From: Mycolicibacterium septicum DSM 44393
Lineage (GTDB): Bacteria > Actinomycetota > Actinomycetes > Mycobacteriales > Mycobacteriaceae
Direction of reading: 5' to 3'
Length of the DNA: 64,000 bases
NCBI RefSeq assembly: GCF_000455325.1
Contig: NZ_HG322951.1
Coordinates: 1,395,300-1,459,299, forward strand
Of this stretch, positions 38,022 through 47,259 are shown piece by piece. Positions within the stretch are counted from its first letter, which is position 1, and each line of letters opens with the position of its first letter. The position numbers and the translations under genes are program-made. The notes under the pieces are model-generated. The model was not told the origin of the DNA. It worked only from the letters and a program-made list of their open reading frames with translations, and ran no database searches.

Positions 38022-38438
38022 ATGCGGCTGCGGATCGTGACGGGGATCGTTGTTGCGGGCTTCGCCCTCTCGGGCTGCGGCACAGTCACGGCCGGAACAC
38101 CGATGGCCGATCCGGATCAGACCGGGATCTCCACCACCACGACCACCACACGCCGGCCGAGCGGAACGGCGTCGCCGTCGACCCCGGTTTTCCCGTCCCC
38201 CGGGACCAGTGGCAGGGCCAGCACCCCGCCACCCAACGGGATGTCGACCACCTGCCGGGAATACGCGTCGATGGATGAGGCGACCCAGCTCGGCATGGTC
38301 GAGTTGCTGGCGGAGAACGGCTATGCGGGGATGAAGAAGAATCCGTACATCTGGACCTCGTTCATCGGTGCCATGTGCGTGCTGGGTGACCGGGACGCGA
38401 CCGTGGTCGACGCGATCAACAAAAAGGTGCCGGGCTGA
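38022..38438 (+). CDS. small lipoprotein of unknown function
   Basis: A 138-residue lipoprotein: signal peptide with lipobox LSGC (Cys19), a Thr/Ser/Pro-rich linker (about residues 30-75), and a compact helical C-terminal domain with two cysteines (TTCREYASMDEATQLGMVELL; IGAMCVLGDRDATVVDAI). The C-terminal domain resembles a DUF732-like helical fold, but I cannot confirm that. ATG 38022 is preferred over 38013 because AAGGATGAGG then sits at a usable distance. Its 3' end overlaps the convergent regulator by 23 bases. Confidence 0.75.
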   Translation: MRLRIVTGIVVAGFALSGCGTVTAGTPMADPDQTGISTTTTTTRRPSGTASPSTPVFPSPGTSGRASTPPPNGMSTTCREYASMDEATQLGMVELLAENGYAGMKKNPYIWTSFIGAMCVLGDRDATVVDAINKKVPG

Positions 38439-39420
38439 CATCTCGGGGATGAATTGCCTTGTAGTGCACCGTGAAGTAGGGCCAGGCCTGCATCGCGGTG
38501 ACTCCGTCCAGGCCACGGATGCTCTCGTCGAGCACGGTGAGCAGGTCCTCGCCCCGGGCGGTGACCACCTCGGCCAGGACATCCCAACGACCGGCCGTCA
38601 GCGCCACATACGACACTCCTTCCACCCGGGTCAGCGCCTCGGCGACCTTCTGGGCGCCGGCCCAGCCGTCGGCGCGGAGCGCCACCCAGCTGCTGTGGCG
38701 GTAGCCCAGCCGTAGCGGGTTGGCGATGCACATCACCCGGGCCGCACCCGTCTCCACCATCCGGCTGTAGCGCGACCGGATGGTGGTCTCGGACAAGCCC
38801 AGCGCGGAAGCGAAGTCGCGGAAGGCGGCGCGGCCGTCGACGGCGAGGCGCGTCAGGATCGCGCGGTCGATGTCGTCGAGCGCACGCGGCCGCACCGCGC
38901 CGTCGGCCAGCACCCCGGACAGCCGGGCCTGCTGATAGTGCAACCGCAGGTAGGGAAGCAGTTCGACCGAGCGCACCCCCGGCAGCGTCGCGATCTTGCC
39001 GAACGCCACATCGTGAAGTTCGCGAGGGTCGGTGCAGACCAACTCCAGCACCACGCCATACGGCCCCGTCGTCGCCGTCACGTAATCGGATTCGGCCAGC
39101 AGGGCGAGTTCGGCGGCGAGTTCGACGGGCGTGCGCGATCCGTCGACGGTCAACAGGGCCAGCCCCAGCGAGCCGAACCCGAGGACCGCCGGATCGGTGA
39201 TGGCGGCGATGGTGATGTAGCCCTCGTCCAGCAATCTCGAAACTCGGCGGCGTGCAGTCTTTTCCGTGATGCCCGCCCTGCGGCCCAGCTCCGCGTAGGG
39301 AATGCGGCCGTCAGCCTGCAGCAATTCGATCAGTTGGCGGTCGACCGCGTCGAGGTCGGTGTACCCCGGATCGGACAGCAGCGTGCGGGTTGCCTCAAGC
39401 TCCGCTGACGGTGGCATCAT
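38416..39420 (-). CDS. AsnC/Lrp family regulator with two tandem units
   Basis: A 334-residue protein made of two complete AsnC/Lrp modules. Unit 1 has an HTH (LDAVDRQLIELLQADGRIPYAELGRRAG, from residue 23) and a RAM-type domain; unit 2 repeats this (LDDIDRAILTRLAVDGRAAFRDFASALGLSETTI, from about 181) and ends with a second RAM-like domain (SYVALTAGRWDVLAEVV). Most family members have a single 150-residue unit. It probably responds to an amino acid; targets are unknown. Two ATGs begin the frame. It is divergent from the LON-domain gene by about 58 bases. Confidence 0.88.
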   Translation of the reverse strand: MMPPSAELEATRTLLSDPGYTDLDAVDRQLIELLQADGRIPYAELGRRAGITEKTARRRVSRLLDEGYITIAAITDPAVLGFGSLGLALLTVDGSRTPVELAAELALLAESDYVTATTGPYGVVLELVCTDPRELHDVAFGKIATLPGVRSVELLPYLRLHYQQARLSGVLADGAVRPRALDDIDRAILTRLAVDGRAAFRDFASALGLSETTIRSRYSRMVETGAARVMCIANPLRLGYRHSSWVALRADGWAGAQKVAEALTRVEGVSYVALTAGRWDVLAEVVTARGEDLLTVLDESIRGLDGVTAMQAWPYFTVHYKAIHPRDVSPAPFC

Positions 39421-39478
39421 CCGAGGTTACCGGCTCGGGCGCATTGACCAACCCAAGGGCGAGGACGATCCTGGCCTC

Positions 39479-40105
39479 ATGACGGTCTCACCGATGTTTC
39501 CACTCGAAGTGGCCATGTTGCCCGGCCAGGAGTTGCCGTTGCGGATCTTCGAACCGCGCTATGTGGCGATGGTGGGCGACTGTATGGCCATGTCGGAGCC
39601 GTCTTTCGGGGTCGTGCTGATCTCTGCCGGCCGCGAGGTGGGCGGCGGTGACCGGCGGTGCGACGTCGGGGCGCTGGCCAAGATCGTGGACTGCCAGGAG
39701 TTCGGTGTCGGCAAGTACCGACTGCTGTGCGTGATGGGTGACCGCATCCGGGTGCAGCGCTGGCTCGACGACGATCCGTATCCGCGCGCCGAGATCGAGC
39801 TGTGGCCCGACGAACCCGACGGCGCGGCGGACGCCGCCCGCATCAGCAACGTGGAGGACCGGATGGTGGCGCTGCTGGACCGCATCGGGGAGGCTCGCGG
39901 GACACCGATCCGCAGCCGCGAGATCGTCGAGTCGGCCAGCGTCGACTCGGAGAACCACTTGTACGCCTTGGCGGCTCGGTTGCCCATGGGCCAGGCCGAC
40001 CGCTACGCGCTGTTGGCCGCGCCGTCGGAGGCGGCACGCGTCGAGGTACTCAGCGAGGCTGTGGACACCGTCACCGCGATGGTGGAGTTCCAGCTTTCGG
40101 AGTGA
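39479..40105 (+). CDS. LON substrate-binding domain protein (Rv0434-like)
   Basis: A 208-residue protein consisting of a LON N-terminal (substrate-binding) domain: MFPLEVAMLPGQELPLRIFEPRYVAMVGDC at the start, then GVGKYRLLCVMGDRIRV and a helical C-terminus. There is no protease or ATPase part, as normal for this stand-alone family. ATG 39479 is chosen as the conserved domain begins there, although the frame is open to 39302 and no strong ribosome site is seen. In M. tuberculosis the next gene is the AAA ATPase; here 16.6 kb intervenes. Confidence 0.88.
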   Translation: MTVSPMFPLEVAMLPGQELPLRIFEPRYVAMVGDCMAMSEPSFGVVLISAGREVGGGDRRCDVGALAKIVDCQEFGVGKYRLLCVMGDRIRVQRWLDDDPYPRAEIELWPDEPDGAADAARISNVEDRMVALLDRIGEARGTPIRSREIVESASVDSENHLYALAARLPMGQADRYALLAAPSEAARVEVLSEAVDTVTAMVEFQLSE

Positions 40106-40153
40106 GCGTGGTCGAAGCGGCAACCACTCGCTGCCGAATCTCGGTCGTCCCGA

Positions 40154-41059
40154 CTATTTTTCGAGCAGAACGCCTTCGACGAACTCCGTGGACATGGTGC
40201 CCTCGGTGGTATCGGCAGGCAGGGAGCGGTGGTAGCGCGCCATCAGGTCATCGGCGGGCAGTGCCCCGACGTCCCAGCAGTGTTCGTTGAGCCAGTCGGG
40301 GACGTGGGCGCGGTCCTCGACGAACCACAGCCGTTCCGGGTCAGGCAGGTCATCACCGGCCTCGGCGGCCTCAGCGCGCATCTGCGCGATGCGCTCACGG
40401 CGCTGGGCCAGGTGATCTTCGGAGAAGAACCCGGCGGTGAACGCCTCGACCGCGATCCGGCTGTCCCGTGCCGACAGTTCGGTGATGCGCTCGAACAGCA
40501 GGTCCTGCGCGTCGGCGGGCAGGTAGGGCAGCAGCCCTTCGACCGACCACGCCGTGGGCTCGCTCGCGTCGAAACCCGCATCCCGCAAGGCCTTCGGCCA
40601 ATCCTGGCGCAGGTCGACCGGGACGGCGACGTGCCGGGCCTTGGGCGTAACCCGGTGGGAGGTCAGAACCTCCTCCTTGAACTGCAGCACCTGCGGTTGG
40701 TCGATCTCGAACACCACGCTGTCGTGGATCCAGGGCAGCCGCCACGCGCGGGCATCCAGACCGGCCGCCAGGATCACCGACTGACGGATACCCGCTGCGC
40801 CGGCGGCGAGGAAGAACTCGTCGAACCACTTGGTCCGGGACGCGGCGTAATTCCCGATGGCGCGGATCCGCTGGGCCATCGCGCCGGTGGGTGGGCGCCA
40901 CCCCCGTGCTGCTGCCGCATCGAGGAACATCTGTGCGTACGGGTCGGTGAACAACGGGGTTTCCGAGACGGTCTCGTTGGCGCGTGCCATGGCGACCGCG
41001 AGCGCGGTCGCACCCACGCTCTCGGTGACATCCCAGCTGTCGTCGTCAGTTCTGGCCAT
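40154..41059 (-). CDS. TIGR00027 / leucine-carboxyl-type S-adenosylmethionine methyltransferase
   Basis: A 301-residue methyltransferase of the family abundant in mycobacteria. It has DVTESVGATALAVAMARA, SVILAAGLDARAWRLPW, VFEIDQPQVLQFK and AWSVEGLLPYL, all characteristic. The substrate is unknown for nearly all members. Its ATG lies 14 bases inside the end of mrpG on the same strand, so it is probably the last cistron of the antiporter operon. Confidence 0.92.
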   Translation of the reverse strand: MARTDDDSWDVTESVGATALAVAMARANETVSETPLFTDPYAQMFLDAAAARGWRPPTGAMAQRIRAIGNYAASRTKWFDEFFLAAGAAGIRQSVILAAGLDARAWRLPWIHDSVVFEIDQPQVLQFKEEVLTSHRVTPKARHVAVPVDLRQDWPKALRDAGFDASEPTAWSVEGLLPYLPADAQDLLFERITELSARDSRIAVEAFTAGFFSEDHLAQRRERIAQMRAEAAEAGDDLPDPERLWFVEDRAHVPDWLNEHCWDVGALPADDLMARYHRSLPADTTEGTMSTEFVEGVLLEK

Positions 41060-41399
41060 CGCCTTCAGTCTCCCCGAACTCCGCCATCTCGTCGCGGGTC
41101 AGTAGGTTCTCCCGGTTGCGCTGCTCACGGTAGGCCAGCTGTCCTACCCGGTTGGCGATCACCGGCGCGGTGATCAGCGTGAACAAACCGGTGAGGATCA
41201 ACATGCCGACATCGGCGTGGCCCCGGAGCCGGATCGCCGCGCCGACCAGCACCAGCAGCAGACCGAGCACCTGGGGCTTGGTCGCCGAATGCATCCGCGA
41301 CATGGTGTCGCCGAACCGCACAATGCCGATCGCCGCGGTCAAGGCCAGCGTCGACCCGGCCAGGATCAGGACCGCGGTGACGATGTCGAGGATGTTCAT
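41046..41399 (-). CDS. mrpG: Mrp antiporter subunit G
   Basis: A 117-residue membrane protein with three hydrophobic helices and the MnhG/PhaG signature (VLILAGSTLALTAAIGIVRFGDTMSRMHSATKPQVLGLLLVL). It is a small subunit of the Mrp cation/proton antiporter. ATG 41399 overlaps the mrpF stop as ATGA; the frame is open three codons further. The C-terminal tail is charged and reads into the overlapping methyltransferase start. Confidence 0.94.
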   Translation of the reverse strand: MNILDIVTAVLILAGSTLALTAAIGIVRFGDTMSRMHSATKPQVLGLLLVLVGAAIRLRGHADVGMLILTGLFTLITAPVIANRVGQLAYREQRNRENLLTRDEMAEFGETEGDGQN

Positions 41400-41680
41400 G
41401 GCACCCACTTCTGCCGCGGTTCATCGGTATCGGGCACGCGGAATCGCGCCACGCTCACCGAACCGACAAAGCTGATCAGCGCCAACGCGGTCAGGCTGTA
41501 GGTCACCGTGGTGTCGAGGCTGTACGCGGCCCAGGTTCCGATACCGCACAGTGTGACGGCCACCAGGGTGTCCAGCGCGACCAGCCGGTCCAGGGTGCTC
41601 GGCCCGGCCAGCAGGCGAAACATCGTGATCGCGGCGGCGGCCGTCAGCATGACCGCGGCAATCGTCCATACGGTGCTCAT
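41396..41680 (-). CDS. mrpF: Mrp antiporter subunit F
   Basis: A 94-residue membrane protein with three helices matching MrpF/MnhF (MFRLLAGPSTLDRLVALDTLVAVTL, then ALISFVGSVSVARF). It was fixed by ATGA overlaps with both mrpE and mrpG. In the complex it forms part of the small-subunit bundle. The long open frame upstream (to 42253) is antisense-free but covers mrpE in another frame and is not real. Confidence 0.94.
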   Translation of the reverse strand: MSTVWTIAAVMLTAAAAITMFRLLAGPSTLDRLVALDTLVAVTLCGIGTWAAYSLDTTVTYSLTALALISFVGSVSVARFRVPDTDEPRQKWVP

Positions 41681-42213
41681 GTGCCCTCCTTGTTGGCCGC
41701 AGGGCGCCAGTCCGACTCGCGCTCGAAGGCCGCCACCAAAAGCCGTTGCAGCGTGGTGATCTGGCTGTGGAACCGGTTGATCGCCCGGTCGGAACCCACG
41801 TCGACGACGTGTACGTAGATAAGCCGTCGCGTCTGGTCGATCTCCAGCACGATGGTTCCCGGGGTCAGGTTGATGATGTTGACGCCGAGTGCCAGGACCA
41901 GATCCGACTTGATCGCCAGATGCGCCCGCAACACCGCGTTGACCGGCAGCGGCCCCGGCCTGACCGCGAGCCACGCCATCTGGAACGAGGACATCACCAG
42001 CCAGACGGAGACCTGAAAGACCAACCGCGCCAGCGACAACAGATGGACCTTGCCCTCCACCGGCACGGCGGGCAGCGGCAGCAGCAAGGTGATCACCAAG
42101 GCGATGGCCAGGCCCGACAGCACGTTGGCCGCCGAGATGCTGCCCCACAACAGCACCCATACCAGCATCAGCCAGCACAGGATCCAGGCCCGGAGCAGCA
42201 GCCACCTCATCAT
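41677..42213 (-). CDS. mrpE: Mrp antiporter subunit E
   Basis: A 178-residue protein with two to three N-terminal helices (WILCWLMLVWVLLWGSISAANVLSGLAIALVITLLLP) and the MrpE signature INLTPGTIVLEIDQTRRLIYVHVVDVG in its cytoplasmic domain. It is linked by ATGA to mrpD upstream and to mrpF downstream. Length is usual for the family. Confidence 0.94.
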   Translation of the reverse strand: MMRWLLLRAWILCWLMLVWVLLWGSISAANVLSGLAIALVITLLLPLPAVPVEGKVHLLSLARLVFQVSVWLVMSSFQMAWLAVRPGPLPVNAVLRAHLAIKSDLVLALGVNIINLTPGTIVLEIDQTRRLIYVHVVDVGSDRAINRFHSQITTLQRLLVAAFERESDWRPAANKEGT

Positions 42214-43811
42214 CGCTCGTCACCTCCGAGCACCGCCGAGATGTACTGTCCACGGTCCAGCACTTCGGCCGCCGCGCGCTCGCTGTAGGAGAAGATCGGC
42301 CCGGCCGCCACGGTCAACGCCAGCCCGACCGCGATCAAAAGGCCTGTCGGAGCCAACATTCCCATCGGCATGCGTCCCACGCTGTCCCGGTCGGCGAATT
42401 CGATGTCCTCGATGTCGTCGAGCAGCACCGCCGGTGCCGCCCCGGCCAGGTGTCCCTCGGGTGCGTCGGCGCGAGCCCGCCAGAACGCCTTCGTCCACAC
42501 CCGCGCCACCACGTAGAGCGTCAGCAGGCTGGTGACCACACTGCCGGCCACCAGGATCCAGGCCAGTGGCGAACCGTTCTCGGCGCCCGCCTCCAGCAGT
42601 GCCACCTTGCCGACGAATCCCGAGAAGGGCGGGATCCCTCCGAGGTTGAGCGCAGGCACCACGAACACGAACGCCAGTACCGGGCTCGCCGCGGCCAGCC
42701 CGCCCAGTCGTTGCAACGTCGAGGCCCCGGCCTGCCGCTCGATCAGACCGACGACCAAGAACAGCGTCGTCTGCACGACGATGTGGTGGGCCACGTAGTA
42801 GATCGCACCGGACATGCCGAGTTGGTTGGCGAGCGCGACACCGAACACCATGTAGCCGATGTGGCTGACGAGCGTGAAGGACAACAGTCGCTTGATGTCG
42901 CTCTGGGCGATCGCACCGAGGATGCCGATGACCATGGTGAGAAGGCCCGCCACCAGGAGGACGTTGTCCAGCCCGCCGCCCGGGAACAGCAGCGAATGGG
43001 CCCGGATGATCGCGTACACACCGACTTTCGTCAGCAAGCCGGCGAACACCGCGGTGACCGGCGCAGGCGCGGTGGGGTAGGAGTCGGGTAGCCACGTCGA
43101 CAGCGGGAACACCGCGGCCTTGATGCCGAACGCCACGAGCAGCACCGCGAACAGTGCGGTGCGGGTGCCCGACGGGATGTCGTCGAGGCGCAACGCCAGC
43201 TCGGCCATGTTCAGCGTCCCGGTCGCCGCGTACACCAGCGCGATGCCGATTAGGAAGATCAGCGAGGACACCATCGACACCAGCACGTAGGAGATGCCCG
43301 CCCGGACGCGGTCCTCGCTGGCACCGATGGTCAGCAGGACGAAGCTCGCGGCCAGCAGCACCTCGAAGCCGACGAACAGATTGAACAGGTCACCCGCCAG
43401 GAACGCGGTGCACACACCGGCCGACAGCACCAGATAGGTGGGCAGGAAGATCGAGGTCGGCTGGCGTTCGTCGCCGTCGCGGATACCCTGCCCGATGGCG
43501 TACGCGACCACTGCCAGCAGCACGATGGCCGACACCACGAGCATGAGCGCCGAAAGCCGGTCCACCACCAGGGTGATGCCCAACGGCCCCATGCCCGGCA
43601 CGCTCTGACCCCAGCCACCGACGTGCAGGACCAGCGTGCCGTCCCGGTCGGCCAGGTACACCAGCGCCGCGCACACCACGACCACCGCCGTCAGCGCGAA
43701 CTGGGTGATGAGACGCTGCAACCGGGGCCGGCGCCCGGCCACGAGCGTCGCGGCCGCGGCGAGCGCCGGGATCAGCACCGGCAACGGGATCAGGGCCTGG
43801 GCGGCGTTCAT
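42210..43811 (-). CDS. mrpD: Mrp antiporter subunit D
   Basis: A 533-residue polytopic subunit related to respiratory complex I NuoN/NuoM. About 14 helices, with FEVLLAASFVLLTIGA, FGIKAAVFPLSTWLPDSYPTAPAPVTAVFAGLLTKVGVYA (helix with the buried Lys residues thought to carry protons) and HIGYMVFGVAL. ATG 43811 follows AAGGCGGA; the frame is open to 43871. Together with MrpA it is believed to hold the ion-translocating modules. Confidence 0.94.
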   Translation of the reverse strand: MNAAQALIPLPVLIPALAAAATLVAGRRPRLQRLITQFALTAVVVVCAALVYLADRDGTLVLHVGGWGQSVPGMGPLGITLVVDRLSALMLVVSAIVLLAVVAYAIGQGIRDGDERQPTSIFLPTYLVLSAGVCTAFLAGDLFNLFVGFEVLLAASFVLLTIGASEDRVRAGISYVLVSMVSSLIFLIGIALVYAATGTLNMAELALRLDDIPSGTRTALFAVLLVAFGIKAAVFPLSTWLPDSYPTAPAPVTAVFAGLLTKVGVYAIIRAHSLLFPGGGLDNVLLVAGLLTMVIGILGAIAQSDIKRLLSFTLVSHIGYMVFGVALANQLGMSGAIYYVAHHIVVQTTLFLVVGLIERQAGASTLQRLGGLAAASPVLAFVFVVPALNLGGIPPFSGFVGKVALLEAGAENGSPLAWILVAGSVVTSLLTLYVVARVWTKAFWRARADAPEGHLAGAAPAVLLDDIEDIEFADRDSVGRMPMGMLAPTGLLIAVGLALTVAAGPIFSYSERAAAEVLDRGQYISAVLGGDER

Positions 43812-43839
43812 GCGCGATCCGCCTTCGCTTCTCGCTGGA

Positions 43840-44298
43840 TCACTTCGACCCCTCGAATCCCGGCAGCGCATCGAGTTCGTCGGGTGCGTCGGTGTCGCGG
43901 TTGGGATCGGCCAGCGGAATGACTTCTTCCTCCGGGCCCGCCTGTTGCGACACCCGGGTGTCCTCGGGATCGTTGCTGACTTCTTCGACCGTGGTGAGGC
44001 GATACGAGCGGTATGCCAGCGCCAGTACGAACGCGGCCAGCCCCATGCTGATGACGATCGCGGTGAGGATCATGCCCTGGGCCAGCGGATCGGCGTCGGT
44101 GGTGGCGCCGTTGCTGGTGCGCCCGCGGATCGGTGGATTACCCGACTTGCCACCGACGGTCAGGATCAACAGGTTGACCGCGTTGCCGATCAGCAACAGC
44201 CCCAACAACATCCGGGTCAGGTTGCGTTCCAGCAGCAGGTACACGCCGGTGCTGGTGAGGCCGCCGATGATGATCAGCGGCACCAGGAATGTCGTCAT
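43840..44298 (-). CDS. mrpC: Mrp antiporter subunit C
   Basis: A 152-residue NuoK-like subunit with three helices (GVYLLLERNLTRMLLGLLLIGNAVNLLIL; DPLAQGMILTAIVISMGLAAFVLALAYR). The conserved DPLxQxLxLTAIVI motif is present. The C-terminal 40 residues form an acidic cytoplasmic tail, longer than minimal MrpC. ATGA overlap with the mrpA-B fusion fixes the start. Confidence 0.94.
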   Translation of the reverse strand: MTTFLVPLIIIGGLTSTGVYLLLERNLTRMLLGLLLIGNAVNLLILTVGGKSGNPPIRGRTSNGATTDADPLAQGMILTAIVISMGLAAFVLALAYRSYRLTTVEEVSNDPEDTRVSQQAGPEEEVIPLADPNRDTDAPDELDALPGFEGSK

Positions 44299-47162
44299 CG
44301 GGCCATCTCCGCATCCACGCGGGCGCCGAGGCTGCGCAAGATGTCCAGCACCAAACCGACGACGATGAGATACACCCCCAGATCGAAGAACAACGCGGTC
44401 ACCATCTTGACCGAACCGAGTACCGGCACGTCGAAATGCAGAACGGCCGAGGACAATGCGGGAGCTCCCAACAGGATTGACGCGACCGCCGTTCCCGCCG
44501 AGAGGCCTAGGCCGGTGCCGAGGATCTTGCCCGCGTCGAGCGGCAGCGTCTCGCCGAGCTCATAGCGGCCGCCGGCCAGGTACCGCAGCACGAGCGCCAG
44601 GCCCGCGGTCAACCCGCCGGCGAAGCCACCGCCGGGGGTGTTGTGGCCGGCGAAGAAGAAGTAGGCCGAGAGCACCATGATGAGCGGGAAGATGACGCGG
44701 GTCGCTACCTCCAGCACCAGCGAACGGTGCCGGGGGTCGCGCAGCTCGCTGCCGCGCAACCAGGTGACGTCGCCGACGGCCGGGCTGTACGCCCCGATGG
44801 GACCGATGTCGGGCTGGCCGACCGCCGTACTGCCGACCGCCGAGCTGACGCGCGGCGCGGCACCGAATCGACGGTGCCGGAACACCAGCGACGCCACCCC
44901 GGTCGCGGCCACCAGCAACACCATGACTTCACCCATGGTGTCCCAGGCACGGATGTCGACCAGCAGCACGTTGACCGCATTGGCGCCGTGCCCGCGGTAG
45001 TACGCCGCGTCGGGGATCAGCTCGGCGATGCCCACCCCGTTGCGCGCGGCCATCGCGAAGACCGCCAGTGTCGTGACCGCGGCGCCCACCGCCAGTGCCA
45101 GGGCGGCGCGTGGCAGCCGGTGACGGTTGATGTTGGTGGCGTTGGCCTCGGCCGGAAGGATCCGCAGGACCAGCACGAAGATCACCAAAACCAGTGTCTC
45201 GACCAGGAATTGGGTCAGGGCCAGATCGGGTGCGCCGTGGAAGGCGAAGATCGCGCCGCAGCCGTAGCCGGTCACCCCGACCAGCAGGACCGCGGCCAGG
45301 CGGTTGCGCATCACCGTCGCCCCGATCGCGGCGGCCAGCATCAGCAACCCGACCACCACCTGCAGCGGGGAATCCCACAGCTGAAAGTCCGGCCGGTCCC
45401 GGGCGCCCAGCGCCAGCATCACGATGGGCAGCACCACCAGTGTCGACAGGATCACCGACTGTGTGGCCGGCAGCGATCCGCGCTGGGTCTCGCCGGTCAG
45501 CCGCACCGAGGCGACATCCAGGCCGCGGATCACCGCGTCGTAGATGCGGTCGGCGTTGCCCAGCGGCTGATAGGCGAACCGGGTGCGGGGCAGGCGGTTC
45601 CGGCCGAAGAACACCACGGTACCGACGGCCAGCACCACCACCGAGAGCAGCAGCGGCAGGCCGAATCCGTGCCACAGGGCCAGGTGGTAGCCGGACCCGC
45701 CGGGCATGGTGTTGGCGTATTCGTCGAGCACCGCGTCCATTCCGGCGGGCCACAGCCCGAAGGCCAGGCCTGCCGCGGCGAGGATTGCCGGTGCGGTCAG
45801 GAAAGTGGTTGACGGACGGTGCATTTCAACGACGCGGGTGCTCGGTTTCGGCAACCCTTTGTCGGCGAACGCGCCCCACACGAAGCGCAGGCTGTAGATG
45901 GTGGTGAACACCGAGCCCACCACGATGCCGGTCAGCACCCATGGAGCCGCGGAGCCGAGCGCCGGGCTGTGCAGCACGGTTTCCAGGTCGGCTTCCTTGG
46001 CGACGAAACCGAAGAACGGCGGCAGGGCGGCCATGCTCGCGGTGGCGCACGCGGCGATGATCAGCAGCGGCTTGCAGTGGCGCCCCAGACCGGCGAGGCG
46101 CCGGATGTCGCGGGTGCCGGTGGTGTGGTCGATGATGCCGACCACCATGAACAGCGCGGCCTTGAACATCGCGTGCGCACACAGCATGGCCAGCCCGGCC
46201 AGCATCATGTCGCTGCCGCCGGTGCCGACCATGACGGTGATCAGGCCGAGCTGGCTGACCGTGCCGAAGGCGAGGATGAGTTTCAGGTCATATTCACGGA
46301 CTGCCCGCCAGCCGGCCAACAGCATCGTGAGCAACCCCAGCCCGACGACCATCGGCCGCCACAGCGAAGTTTCGGCGAAGCCGGGCGCCATCCGGGCCAC
46401 CAGATAGACACCGGCCTTGACCATCGCCGCGGCGTGCAGATACGCGCTGACGGGAGTGGGCGCGGCCATCGCGCCCGGCAGCCAGAAGTGCATCGGCACG
46501 ATCGCCGATTTCGACAATGCGCCGACGAGGATCAGCGCCACCCCGATCGCGGCCGCCGCGCCGCCCGGCGGGGAGGCGATCAACTCCGAGAGCAGATAGG
46601 TGCCCGACAGGTTGCCCAGCACGACGATGCCGACCAGCATCGCCAGGCCGCCGAACGTGGTCACCAGCAATGCCTGGGTGGCCGCCCGCCGGCTGGTGGC
46701 CCGTTCGGCGTAGTGACCGACCAGCAGGAAGGACAACACCGTGGTGGTTTCCCAGAAGATGTAGAGAACCAGCATGTTGTCGCTGACCACCAGGCCGAAC
46801 ATGGACCCGGAGAAGGCGACGAGCTCGGCCGCGAAGCTGGGCAGCCGCTTCTCGATCTTGCCGTCGTGGTGGTGGAAGTACTCGCCGCAATAGAAGAGGA
46901 CGAGAGCTCCGATGGCCAGCACCAGCACACTCAGGATGGCCGCGAGCGAGTCGAACCGCAGCGTGATGTCCATCGACAGCTCGTGCACCCACGGGATGCT
47001 CAGGGTCGGGACGCGGTCGTGGCTCGGCCAGTTCAGGCCGACCCAGACCAGGGAGCCGAGCGGCACCAAGGCCAAGGGATAGAACGCTCGCCGGCCCCAT
47101 TTGGCCACCAGAAGTGGCGCCAGCGCGGTGGCGACCGCGTGGGCGAGCAGAACGGCGAGCAT
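44295..47162 (-). CDS. mrpA: Mrp antiporter subunit A fused to subunit B
   Basis: A 955-residue fusion of MrpA and MrpB. The N-terminal NuoL-like part has SGSMFGLVVSDNMLVLYIFWETTTVLSFLLVG (the Glu-containing helix 5), FGGLAMLVG, AIVPMHFWLPGAMAAPTPVSAYLHAAAMVKAGVYL and HAMFKAALFMVVGIIDH. The MrpA C-terminal domain follows (about 580-800), then an MrpB domain from about residue 810 with FFAGHNTPGGGFAGGLTAGLALVLRYLAGG. Such A-B fusions are usual in some actinobacteria. It is the first gene of the operon; the divergent monooxygenase starts 97 bases away. Confidence 0.95.
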   Translation of the reverse strand: MLAVLLAHAVATALAPLLVAKWGRRAFYPLALVPLGSLVWVGLNWPSHDRVPTLSIPWVHELSMDITLRFDSLAAILSVLVLAIGALVLFYCGEYFHHHDGKIEKRLPSFAAELVAFSGSMFGLVVSDNMLVLYIFWETTTVLSFLLVGHYAERATSRRAATQALLVTTFGGLAMLVGIVVLGNLSGTYLLSELIASPPGGAAAAIGVALILVGALSKSAIVPMHFWLPGAMAAPTPVSAYLHAAAMVKAGVYLVARMAPGFAETSLWRPMVVGLGLLTMLLAGWRAVREYDLKLILAFGTVSQLGLITVMVGTGGSDMMLAGLAMLCAHAMFKAALFMVVGIIDHTTGTRDIRRLAGLGRHCKPLLIIAACATASMAALPPFFGFVAKEADLETVLHSPALGSAAPWVLTGIVVGSVFTTIYSLRFVWGAFADKGLPKPSTRVVEMHRPSTTFLTAPAILAAAGLAFGLWPAGMDAVLDEYANTMPGGSGYHLALWHGFGLPLLLSVVVLAVGTVVFFGRNRLPRTRFAYQPLGNADRIYDAVIRGLDVASVRLTGETQRGSLPATQSVILSTLVVLPIVMLALGARDRPDFQLWDSPLQVVVGLLMLAAAIGATVMRNRLAAVLLVGVTGYGCGAIFAFHGAPDLALTQFLVETLVLVIFVLVLRILPAEANATNINRHRLPRAALALAVGAAVTTLAVFAMAARNGVGIAELIPDAAYYRGHGANAVNVLLVDIRAWDTMGEVMVLLVAATGVASLVFRHRRFGAAPRVSSAVGSTAVGQPDIGPIGAYSPAVGDVTWLRGSELRDPRHRSLVLEVATRVIFPLIMVLSAYFFFAGHNTPGGGFAGGLTAGLALVLRYLAGGRYELGETLPLDAGKILGTGLGLSAGTAVASILLGAPALSSAVLHFDVPVLGSVKMVTALFFDLGVYLIVVGLVLDILRSLGARVDAEMAR

Positions 47163-47259
47163 GGCACTCCGATCGGGTTGGGGTCGGGGTGTCAGCCTTA
47201 TGGCTAGGGCTTTGGGTTAACACGCAGTCTACGTGGCGGGTCATCGCTAGCATCGGCTG

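Noticed and set aside
45819..47207. 462-residue plus-strand open frame opposite mrpA
   Set aside because: Antisense to mrpA, extreme His/Gln/Arg composition, no ribosome site or domain.
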